A stretch of DNA of 64,000 bases from Trichoplax sp. H2. Taxonomy: Eukaryota; Placozoa; Uniplacotomia; Trichoplacea. Made by a program: the position numbers and the translations under genes. Position 1 is the first letter of the stretch. Every line of letters starts with the position of its first letter. The DNA lies in assembly GCA_003344405.1 (NCBI GenBank), contig NOWV01000137.1, forward strand, positions 124,001 through 188,000, written 5' to 3'. A model generated the notes under the pieces. The model saw only the letters and a program-made list of their open reading frames with translations, searched no databases and was not told the origin of the DNA. Positions 37,840-48,734 of the stretch are shown here, one piece after another.

Positions 37840-39706
37840 TAGCACGACGTGAATGATCAATTACGTAGAAGGATTGAAGAATACCACTCGAATTTGCCTT
37901 CCTCGCACTTTGCTACCAATGGCTTGATTTTGGATCAAGAAGGAGGCGAAAGATGGCAAGAGGGGAACTGGAGCCACAGCCTTTGGACGTCCAGTCGGTA
38001 TTCCAAATTGCCAAATAGGACGTCGTGTCTGAATCCGCTTAATCCCTTACTAGTGCTAGTATAGGGCGATCATGTGGACGTGAAGCAGAAGCGACTCAAT
38101 ACCCTTACAACGCTGATCTGGTCTGACAATGAAGAAATCCGAGTTCGCACATGCGCAATGCAAAGTCTAATGGAGAATGTCCAATTGTCCATGTACTGTA
38201 CGTTTTACAATATACAGTACAGTTATGCCAGAGTGAACTTTTGCCACGGTGGCAACTTAGCCATACAGATCAGCTTACAGTATGTACTGTATCGTTTGTA
38301 CTGTACACTGTACAGGACTGACTGAGAGTACCATCCTACAGTACAGTACATGGATGACAGTACAGTGCACTGAACTGTACAACGTGATCCTACAGTATTC
38401 GTTATTACAATTTTTGCATCAATTTGTTCAAACTGGATCGCACGCAAATGCATGGCTTTAATACGTATCAGGTAACTTTCTATAATAAGAGACCTACAGT
38501 ATGTGTATTGGAAGGTTTATAACGAATGGTCTTTTTTAGAACGCTTTACTCCTAGTTAATACTGTGTAATTCAAATGCAATGGAAGAAAACGCATCACAT
38601 TGTACTGTACTGAAACTAAGAAATGGCTGAGACGACGTAATCGATCTGACTATGGATCACACTTTACAGTACAGTACAATGTACTGTACACTGTAGACTA
38701 CAGTACTGTGTACTGTTCTGTTCAGTGTGCACTGTGTGCAGGCGACTGGTTACCCTACAGTATGTCTATGTACTGTTTCATACCTATACCAACATGGCAT
38801 ACAGTACACTGTCTTAGTATGTTTGTTGCACAGTCCGATGGACATGCCTGTAAAATCCTGAAGGAAATGAAGCCGTCAATAGCAGGAACAGTACTCATAG
38901 CTAATTGGTTATGACGGTCATTTTGACCATCATGGATCGACTCACTCTACGAATTACATTGTACAGTACAGTACCTGTAATGGATCCCATTTTACAGTAC
39001 AGTACTCTGTCCAGTACCGTATACTTGAAAGAGAGAAAGGATTGATAGAGAGAGTGGACGTACAGTACAATACTATAGTCGATGCAACCCAATGAAATCC
39101 ATTTTACAGTACTGTACACTGTCGTGTGTTGTACTGTACTGTATACTGTACAGTACACTGTTTACAGTACATACTGTATAGTACTGTAGATTGTACTGTA
39201 CACTGTACAGTACTTGAAAGGGAGAAAGGATTGATAGAGTGACGTACTGTACTGTACTGTACAATACTGTACTGTACAGTACTGTAGTCGATGCGACCCA
39301 ATGAATCCCATTTTACAATACTGTACACTGTATACTGTACACTGTACACTGTAAAATCCTGAAGGAAATGAAACCATAAACAGCTGGAACAGTACTCTGA
39401 GCTCATTAGTCATTATGGCCATTCTGGCTACGTTGGATCGATTGACTCTATGCTAACCCGAGCTTACCCCCGGTACCTCTTGATTGATTGATTTATTTGT
39501 TTATTAGAATATCGTGTCAGCCAAGACAAAACTATTGTCAATAGTTGAGTTTTACCATTATAGGTCCGAGTTTGCTTGTGGCTTGAAAAGGGATTCTTAA
39601 TATTGATCTTGTCCTTGGTTTTGCCCCTATCCCCTCCCATTGGAACCATTGAAAGGTTGTGTCTCTCTGCTGCTGACTGCCATTGATTGATTGCACGGAA
39701 AGAAGG
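37840..39706. promoter_or_regulatory. Shared head-to-head intergenic region of YIPF6 and GNPDA
   Basis: The 1.87 kb between the two divergent start codons must hold the promoters of both genes. No TATA box or other core element can be assigned. Most of it is occupied by the TACTG/CAGTA palindromic array (38187-39355). An open plus-strand stretch at 38047-38190 is discussed separately. Confidence 0.4.
38187..39355. repeat. Palindromic pentanucleotide array, (TACTG)n switching to (CAGTA)n
   Basis: The pentamer TACTG and its reverse complement CAGTA alternate in short runs, so the sequence is full of perfect palindromes such as TACAGTACTGTA. Dense blocks lie near 38187-38395, 38600-38715, 38960-39020 and 39060-39355. 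Between them are repeated spacers: CTTGAAAG(A/G)GAGAAAGGATT at 39024 and 39213, a CCCATTTTACA segment near 38655 (diverged), 38975, 39098 and 39310, and a TGTAAAATCCTGAAGG segment at 38849 and 39350 (501 bp apart). Runs of the pentamer have no stop in several frames on both strands, which explains the many overlapping Tyr/Cys/Thr/Val-rich open frames here; none is a gene. Confidence 0.85.
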
Positions 39707-41904
39707 ATGAGATTGGTTATTTTAGACGATTATGACAAAGCCAGTTTATGGGCTGCTAAGTATATTATGAATGCCATCAATGGATTCAAACCCTCTCAAA
39801 CCAAATCCAATTTCGTCTTGGGATTACCAACAGGTAATTCACTATTGAATTTGTCTCTTCCATTTTCCTATACAGTGCAAGTGTCAAGGATGCATGATAG
39901 ACAGACCGCGAGCTCGGTCCCCCAAAATGCTACTTGTTAGAAGTAGCTTTGGAGGATGATGATGGGAGTTGTGTCTTTATTCCATTCAAGACTTGTTCGA
40001 TCGATCAAACATCTCTGTCAAGACAGTACTAACTAAAGAATACCTTGCACCAGTGGAGAGGCCTAAAGTTCACGACCTTTTTTGTGCAGTCTAGGTTATG
40101 ATTGATAGTAATAGACGATAAAAGCCATCATCATTATTCTCCTAGCCATCTAAAACGGGACTAGCATTCTTTGCCTTTATGAGAGAGATGTTACTGATTG
40201 AACCTATTGTGTACGGTATAAAATTGAATCCAGTGTCGATCCTCTAGGTTTAGCCAGTGGCCTAGAGTACGATAGCTTAAATACAACAAATCGCTGCAAA
40301 ATCATGGAACAGTGTATAACTTGAATGAGGTAGGCTATCAGAGCCCTCTCAATGCTGTCCTCAAACGACTGATCGGTCAAGTCTTTTCCTTTCGTTAACT
40401 GTAGCTGACTTTGACATAGCCCTTCCATCATAACGATAGTACTGGACGGATAACACCTAGCAATCGACACCCTTTGCCTTGTCAACAATAACCTTTGTTA
40501 AGCATCCAACATCAAAGTAGATCAGTTGAACTGGAGAATCGAAGATACGAGTGTACAGTATATCAGTCAAATGACACAGAGGATGATTTGAACATCCCAT
40601 CATTGAAAAGACTCCGTTCAATACTATCGCCATGTTGAACGCCATAAAGAAATAGGCATGCTCATCATTGATCATCTTGTCTGATTACGTGTCCTTCATT
40701 TGATAGGTAGCTCACCACTTGGAACATACAAATACTTAATACAATTTTTCAAGGAAGGTATGGTATCATTCAAGAATGTCATCACCTTTAATATGGACGA
40801 ATATGTCGGCTTACCTCGGGATCATTGCCAAAGTTATCACACTTATATGTGGGACAATTTCTTCAAGCACATCGATATCAATCCTGCCAACGTCCATATC
40901 CCTGATGGAAATGCTCCTGATCTTATCGTCGAGTGCAACAATTACGAAAAAGCAATTGATCAAGCGGGTGGTATCGATCTCTTTCTTGGAGGTGATTGAC
41001 TTATACCTTAAATTTTATTTTCAATCAACGCAACATCTCAGTCAGTAGTAACGTCTTTTCCACAGGCAGTAGAAGCGGACTCGATCATCATTAGAATGAA
41101 TCGATGGTTGTTTAGTGATGCATGCAGTTAGGGACCACATAGTCGTAGTCCATAGATAATCATAAAGTGATACATTACAGTGTGGCTACGTACAGTATAT
41201 ATTGTACAACAGGCAGTAGTCAATCATGGATAGAATAGCTTAATAGTGTGGGCAATATGCTGTTTAACGTGTATTTTTATGCTAGCCATATCTTACCTGT
41301 TTTCCCTATAATGATATAGGAATTGGCACTGATGGCCACATTGCTTTCAATGAGCCTGGATCTTCTCTGGCATCGAAAACTAGATTAAAAAGTCTAGCTG
41401 CCGATACGATCGCGTCCAATGCTCGCTTCTTCGAAGGAGATATACAGAAAGTTCCCAAGATGGCAATAACCGTTGGGGTTAAAACGGTTATGAGTGCCAA
41501 TGAGGTAGTAACTAGACTAACTGGATTCAACGAAAATAGTTTCAAAAATGCTACTGCTGTAATTTTAGCTTAGATCAACGACTAACTGGCCAAAATTTTC
41601 AATTCTAAAATCTTTCAGTATGTCGCGCTATTTCGTTTTGTCTTATTTTATCCCTTTCTCCTAGGTCATGATAATTATATGTGGAGGTCATAAATCATTC
41701 GCATTGCACATGGCTATAGAGGAAGGCGTTAGCCATATGTGGACAGTATCTGCTTTTCAACAGCATCCCCGCTGTACATTTGTGGTTGATGAAGATGCAA
41801 CCTTAGAACTGAAAGTGAAAACGGTTAAATATTTCAAAGGATTGATGGAAGTGCATAACAAGCTGGTGGAACCCCGAGTACCTTCTAGTTTTACCGCTCC
41901 TTAA
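39707..41904 (+). CDS. GNPDA1: Glucosamine-6-phosphate isomerase (deaminase), 4 exons
   Basis: Exons 39707-39833, 40707-40991, 41320-41504 and 41665-41904 join without frame breaks into 278 aa (human GNPDA1 is 289). The enzyme turns glucosamine 6-phosphate into fructose 6-phosphate and ammonia in the cytosol, feeding hexosamine back into glycolysis. Seen: start MRLVILDDYDKAS, GLPTGSSPLG (phosphate loop), TFNMDEYVGLP with catalytic-base Asp73, and GIGTDGHIAFNEPGSS with Asp142, His144 and Glu149 matching the bacterial NagB triad. The C-terminal block is HMWTVSAFQQHP...DEDATLELKVKTVKYF. The ATG at 39707 is used; the frame opens slightly earlier only with TTG. CGGHK replaces the usual TGAHK in the fourth exon. 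GNPDA1 and GNPDA2 cannot be told apart from an early animal; the symbol marks the family. Confidence 0.95.
39834..40706. other. GNPDA intron 1 with unexplained open frames
   Basis: This 873-bp intron is less AT-rich than spacer elsewhere. It has two overlapping minus-strand open frames (40204-40488, 40457-40675; both open without ATG at the limit) and a plus-strand frame around 39920-40030. No domain recognised. They are probably chance effects of higher GC or remnants of an older insertion. Confidence 0.3.
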
Positions 41905-44010
41905 GATAACTCATCTTGTTCCCTGTTACTTTGACCTTTCAACATAAAAGTAGTCAGTAACTCAAAATGACAAATTAATTAATTATTATAATTATTTACA
42001 CAATCTACCCTTTACTAACCTTTCATTGCGTTATCGATATACAGGGCATACTATGTCTCTGGCTTAGTCTTGCGTATTTTGCACTAACCAAAAGTCATTG
42101 TGTTTCTAAAATTGCTAATATAGCAAAAATTGGTACATTTTTCTTTCATTTAGCTCTCGAGTCATTCACGTTATCTACTGACTGTATCCTATGTGTATTT
42201 GTTGAAGTAGGACCGCTTTCGTTCGGTTATAAACTGTACTTTAGCTAAAAATTGCAAAAGCTCTTTTTGCTATTATTCGTCCGAATCATATTGAACCTTA
42301 TTTCTAGTAATTCCCTAGTCAACTAAAGGAGTGAGTTACTAAAATTCGGTTGGTAGCTTAATTAATATGATTCAATACGTGTATTTAATTAAACATAGTA
42401 ACAATACTAAATATAAATTCGTCACGAGTTTTGTTAATCAACTAAAATAAAGTATTTTCCTGATACTGTTTCACGTCAGCATCTTTTTTTTTCTGGAGAT
42501 GTACATTAACCGGCTCTTTCCTTTGGTAGATTTTGTTTTAATTTGATCCAATCTGTAGTATAATTCTTAAAGGCAGTTTATGATACATGGACAGCTACTT
42601 TCGTTGGTTAATGGTATGAGTAAATATGTTAAGATTTATCATTGAAAAAGCCAAACTGTATGAGATCGATTGGTATGAATTGGATAAGCTTAAATCATGT
42701 ACAGTGTTGACCATATTTATACGCAGGAGTATTCATGTTCAGCCCGTCAAAAAGAAAGCTTGTGTTGGTATATGCACAATCGATCTCACCTACCAATGTA
42801 CGCTACATTATCATACCGATTTTGGACACAGTGCGCGTTACGGAGTAGGCCTGGATTAGTTACCATCATGCTGTGTATAAAGACTTTTCAAGTTGCTGCT
42901 GCTGTAAATATGTCCGTTCATGATCTCTTTGGAGATTAGAGAATATCAAATGGTGTTGCTATCAAGGCTGAGATTCGATAATGTACTCGTGACTCCGAAC
43001 ATTACATTAATCACCGCATTACTGTTAAAGCAGTGGAGCAATGTGATTAGTAATAATATCTTACTTGCAAACCATGAAATTGAGCCTTGTTTTAAAATTC
43101 CTTACAATCACAAATTCTATCCAAACTCGATCAAAGTACAGTATAACTGCATTGTAAATATACCGCAATTATAGTAAGGATAGCATTTACGATGTGAGCT
43201 AACCGCCTCTATAAGCATGGCTACAAAGTGCTAGAAAATATGATGCGATATCTTTTCTAAGCTTAAGAATCGATATTGGAGACTCAGTATCACACTATTC
43301 CGATATTATTGGATCTACGGGTATACAGGAATAGATCATCAGTGATACTGATTTCTTAAAGATTAAATTATGTGTTGAAACAAGTCATGTTTAAGATCAC
43401 AAAACCGGGTATAATCACATCTTTACGACACAATATACTACTCTACAATTAGATTTATATACAATCTAGGCTCAATACAATAGAGGAAAATTTGTGTGAA
43501 TTTGTACAGTACACATGAAATCGGGCTGTATTTTCCCTTTCACAGACAACATATCCCTCATGACGATCTATATTTATTCCAGTGAATTTTGACAGTTTGG
43601 GGGCTAGCCGCTACTGCTAGCATATGATACTTGCTTATCGGATCTGAAAGTTTAATCAATGCATTCTATCTCTGAATATCTGTACTTCACACATTAATCA
43701 GAGTGATATTTGGTATGTATGAACACATATATATTCAACCAGTTAAGAATTAAAGTACAATCTAACTTATTGCATCATATTCTAAGCCGTAATAAGGATA
43801 CGCATCTTATATATATATATATACACTATCTCCAAACACATATTAACCTACACAATACCAAGTAGGTTATAGCTCAAGTTTCAATTAAATATTTATATAG
43901 TAATATACGCGTATACATAGATATATAAATATTTCCAATTAGTTTTTCCATGATCACACAACGATACATTTATTACATATAGAGGTACTGTGCTCGTATG
44001 TAAATTTGAA
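41905..44010. other. Intergenic downstream of GNPDA, no supported gene
   Basis: Holds the GNPDA 3' untranslated end. Three overlapping plus-strand frames at 42626-42859, 42697-42939 and 42920-43174 give a 550-bp stretch with unusually few stops, but no family is recognisable and no splice pattern links them. A (TA)n run lies at 43808-43823. Confidence 0.4.
43808..43823. repeat. (TA)n microsatellite
   Basis: Simple TA run of about 16 bases in AT-rich spacer. Confidence 0.85.
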
Positions 44011-44019
44011 TAACGTTAT

Positions 44020-44560
44020 TTAGTATAGGTTAGCCGCTACGATACTACGGTAGAGTGCTAGCAAATACATCCTAAATGACATATAGATGTATGCAAATTA
44101 ATGAATCATTGCAGTATTCCATATCGACAGAAATGGAATAGTATAGAAGTCGTTAACAGTAAAACAAAATTAATATCATGATAATGACAGTATGAATGGA
44201 ACTGGGTTCTATTTTCCATTTCATAGACAATACTCGCGGTCATTACTTTTGACAACCAAGGCTAGCCGCAGCGATACCGCAGACATAGCTGCAAAGTGCT
44301 AGTAAATATATCCTAAATTATATCTGCAGTATGCAGATTTGAATAAAATTATTCACTATAGTATTCCATATCTACAAAAATAGAATAGTATAAAAGTCGT
44401 CACAAAAAAAGAAATAATAGCATGCTTATGGCAGCATGAATAGAACCGGATTCTATTTTATATTTCATAGATACTATAGCGATCATTACTTTTGACATCC
44501 TAGGTTAGCCGCTACGATACCACAGACATAGTTGAAGAGCGCTAGCAAATATATCCCTAA
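44020..44560. repeat. Tandem repeat, period about 241-244 nt
   Basis: The word ATCCTAAA starts successive units near 44070, 44311 and 44555. Within each unit come GTATTCCATATC(G/T)ACA, GAATAGTATA(G/A)AAGTCGT, a CATGAATGGAAC(T)GG-type word, TTTCATAGA, CATTACTTTTGACA and TAGCCGC(T/A)(A/G)CGATACC. Two full units are present. A diverged partial copy lies near 43500-43625 (TTTCACAGACAACA, GGGGCTAGCCGCTAC). Confidence 0.8.
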
Positions 44561-46850
44561 AGGTGTTCTTCTCTATTCTCTCGAGTGTTCTGTTTCAATA
44601 GCAGATAATCAGCAAGACATAATGCAGTAATATCGGTAAAATCGGATCAAGAAGCTAGGCCTTCCACGAAAGCTATTCTATATGACGCCAGCAAGCGGCA
44701 AGGGCGATATCTATTCCTCCATTTTTCATTAACAAGATGACCCATTCTTGTATGAGCCTTGTCGTTATGGCCCCATTTCAGATAGTCTGTCTCTCATTTA
44801 AGAAAGACTATTAAAGTATCGACATTAAAGCATGTCATGAAAGACTTTAAGGGGAATAGTTCATAGATGATGCTTTTTTAAATGCCCAAGAACAAGTCTA
44901 TTGATACTAAAAGTGCTTTTAGACTCCATACCAATACCTCGATTGCCTTCATCCATCACTAAATGGGATTGACATAAAGCTAGATGTATATTCAATCTAC
45001 CGATTAAATCGTCTCATTAACTAGAGTAGAGAACACCATGATGGAGTAAATTACTCTTGCAGTTTCAAAGGGGCTCACAACAGCTTTAGCACATGATATG
45101 ATCGTCATCAACCGGCGACAAGTAAAGAGATTGATGCATTCTATCGTCTAGGCATATTACGTCGATCCCGTGTCAACAATTTTAGTCAGTCGTGCGCGTG
45201 GACTTGCCTACGTTAGTAATTAAATTAAGACGTAAAAGGTCGAAATTTCTACTTATTACAACTAGAATAGTCAAACCTTAGCCTTCAGGTTCAAGTCATA
45301 ATCGACTATTGCTTAATCCTAGATAGGGTGGAGGAAAGTATTGATTTATTGACATTGATTGTTAGGGTTAGACGTACGGTAATATTTGAACAAGCATTCT
45401 TTTAAGCTGGCCTAAAAGGCATAACAATATATTGACAATGATTTCTTCAATCATGTTGTAATATCCCACATATGAATAGCGGTTCAAGCTGCTATTAGAT
45501 CTTCTATTGATTTTATGAGCAATTCCTGAACCATCTATGAATTTCAATGGCTATTTTGGATACTCACGTCATGATTGAAACGTAGCTGGCGTTCTCACCG
45601 GGTGTTCCAATGTGATTGGATCTAGTGTCGTGATATAATAGGAAATAATGATGGTTACGTATGGATATTGATTCTATCCTCTATGCATTTTCCTTCTCCA
45701 TCGATCAATAACTATAGTATGATTATTATACCCATTGAACCATTTATAATGCAGGAGACATGTAATTATTATATACTGTTCTGTAAAATACTAAAATAAT
45801 TATAATCATCCTGGACTATCTCTAAGCACTACCAGGTATTTCTAGTAGTCCTTACTCTTTCCCAATACGGACAAAAGTAGAAGATTTTACTCCTGTTCCA
45901 AGCTTCATTTATGTTATTATTAACAACACTATACTAGTATCAACAAAGATAGAAAATTCTATCTCATCTAATTCTCATCAAGGATTATTCAATCCTCATT
46001 CTTCTATTAGTGACTCCAACCCCCTTTACTGTTGACATCTCTATCCTAGTTTTGACTAAGACAGTGAACTTAAGTAGAATAATGTCCATCCAATGCTCAG
46101 TCTTTCTAACCACAAATATTGATCATGCCAAGTAAGAAGATCAATAATAACATTGATGATGGCAAGATGGGCAACATGGGATTATTTCCATAAGTCAACA
46201 AAATGAATTGTCGGCCAAGGCTGATTCTTTAAGACTACACGCAGACTGATTATACGTCAAATTTTCTTTCATGCACGTAAATAAATAAAGGAATAGCTAT
46301 TCTCCAGCTTTTTCTACCATGACCTGATGAGCATCATTGCATTATAAACTAATTGAACTGATTAATCTATTGACTGCTTTGATGATTGGCATCTTGTCCT
46401 CCCCACCTTGTTCCTTATTGTTCCCCTTGACCGCCCATTGATATCATGGTATTGCAATGACGATAGCATAATCCATTTTACTAATCAGCTTGACACTGAT
46501 TATTTCAATCCACTTTCAATTGTATTTTTATCCTACTGCAGGCTTTACTAACATTCAATTTACTGGAAAGACAATCTTATAACAACGTTGATCCTTTCCT
46601 ACCGAAGAGATGATCTTCCTTCTAATCCTGTCGTGATGACAATATTGAGCTAATGGTCTATTTTCCACTCTATCCTGGAGTGATAATTTTCATCTATGGC
46701 GTTATTGATAGATTGAAGATGAATGTCCACTAGGTCTAATCCTGATCTAATATTGCTTCTATCCTTTCTCATCACTAAATACCATATTATTCCATTACTT
46801 TCGTTATTGATCTCTAAGATTGTTATCATAACAAGAATCAAAACTGTGCA
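44561..46850. other. Intergenic, no gene seen
   Basis: No supported exon. Around 44600-45220 the base composition is less AT-rich and short frames are open on both strands (for example plus-strand codons near 45110-45220), but without recognisable domain or joinable splice sites. Confidence 0.4.
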
Positions 46851-48520
46851 TGAACTGTCTGTCCTCTAGAGTTTGCCCCATTTTACTAATCTACAAGGTA
46901 AATCATCTTGATCAATGGATCCTTTTTCCATTTTGCTTTAGTTTTGGGTGCCTGAGCCATTAACTATCTGTCTTTTTCAGTGAATGATATTTTGTCAACC
47001 GTGACTGTCAATTACCTTGACCAAGTCCCTATTATGGAGTTGTATTTTACTTTAGTTTTACAGCCTTGTACCAATCTTTACTTCCAATACTCATAATCAT
47101 TTACTCGATAGCCATCTTTTAACTTTGCTTTAGTCTTGGACATTTGTAGTCGTTCGCTATACAGATATCTTCAATCGTTAACGATACTTTATCCGTCGTC
47201 CCGGTCAGCCATCTTGATCAATTTAGCCTGGTTGTAATTTTCATTTTACGATGGTACTGCCTTCCTCTAGTGGTTAACTAGATATCTTCTACTATTAATA
47301 ATACTGTACTAGTCTATCCGATAAATCATCTTGACTAATTTACCCCATTGCCATTTTAACTTGCTTTAGTTTATTGTCTTCTATTATTAATAATACTTTA
47401 CCTATCTACACAAATAATCATCTTATGATCTCGATTGATCTAGCCTATTCAAATTTACATTTTGATTTCGTCTTCGATATGCAGTCGTTCGCTCGGTGTC
47501 TTCTACTGTTAACAATACTTTATCAATCTATGCTATTGGTTTAATGTTACTTCCGTTTTCGATATCAGGTGTTTAGTAATATATTATCTGCCCTTAACGA
47601 TACTCAGTATCTTACGCAATTGGATTTTAATTTTGCTTCCATCTTCGATACTTAATCGTTAGCTATGTATCTGCTAGTGTTGACGACACTTTACCAATCT
47701 ACACGATGAATCGTCTTAACTAATCTAGCCTGCTGAAATTTTTAATTTGCTTCAGTCTTGCATGCCTAGAGTCGTTAGCTGTATATCTTCTGCTATTAAC
47801 GCTGCTTTACCGAACTACGCAGTCAAATGGTCTAGACCAATTGACTTTAGTCTTCCGAACTTGTAGTCGTTAGCTACAAGTCGACTACTGGCAACGATGC
47901 ATTACTAATCTGCTATGTTAGATATTAATTTTGTTGTAGTCTTCGGCACCTATAGCCACTCGCGATAGATCTTCTACTGTTAAGTATCCTTTACCAATCT
48001 ATACAGTAAATCATTATGACCAACCTAACCTACAAGAATTTTCAATTTGCTTTAATCTTGGATACCTAAAGTACTTAGTTATATGTTTTCTATCCTTAAC
48101 GCTATTTGCCAATGTACTAGGTCTTGGATACCTAAAGTGGTTAGTTATATGTCTTTTACCGTTAGAACAACTTTACCAATCTACTAAGGTCGTAACCAAT
48201 GGATTCTATTGGATTTTAATTTGCTTTAGTCTTCCCTAACTGTAGTCGTAAACTATAGGTTTTTTTTTTACCGTAAATGACGCTTTACTTCTCAACCATG
48301 TTGGATTTTAATTTTACTTTAGTCAAGGATAGTTGTGACCGTTAGCCCTTAGTCTTCCACAATGAGTAATGCTTTGTTAATCAGTCATGTTAAATTTTAT
48401 TTTATTGTAGTCACTAGCTGTATATCTACTAGAGTTAACTACACTTTACTAATCTATCTAGTCAATCATTTTGACTAATCTATCCTATTTAATTGGACTT
48501 TTATTCTAGTCCTAGACGTA
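46850..48520. repeat. Strongly diverged tandem array, period roughly 105-130 nt
   Basis: A block reading about ACTTTACCAATCTACAC-GTAAATCATCTTGACCAATCTAGCC, TTTTAATTTGCTTTAGTCTT, GATACCT(A)AGTCGTTAGCTATAT and TTCTACTGTTAACGAT recurs through the whole stretch. ACTTTACCAATCT-type anchors lie near 47190, 47395, 47515, 47690, 47805, 47988, 48170, 48283, 48372 and 48445. It ends about 200 bp before the first exon of the WW-FERM gene. Confidence 0.7.
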
Positions 48521-48734
48521 TTTATTAATTCGCACTGTCAATATTTTTATTTTCCGGTATACTCTAATTCTTAGCATTTATCTTTTTCTCTTTTCTATTC
48601 TTTGTCATTTCTTAAATAACGGATATAAAAGTTGTTGTATTCTTTTTCAAGCAAACTATTCAATATGATGTCATACTTCCCTTGCTGACTTGTTTATTTT
48701 CAAAATTTTTTTTAAATCATAGAAGAAATAAAGC

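Noticed and set aside
38074-39422. Many overlapping Tyr/Cys/Thr/Val-rich open frames on both strands
   Set aside because: They are products of the TACTG/CAGTA repeat, which has no stop codon in several frames. No domain, start context or splice logic.
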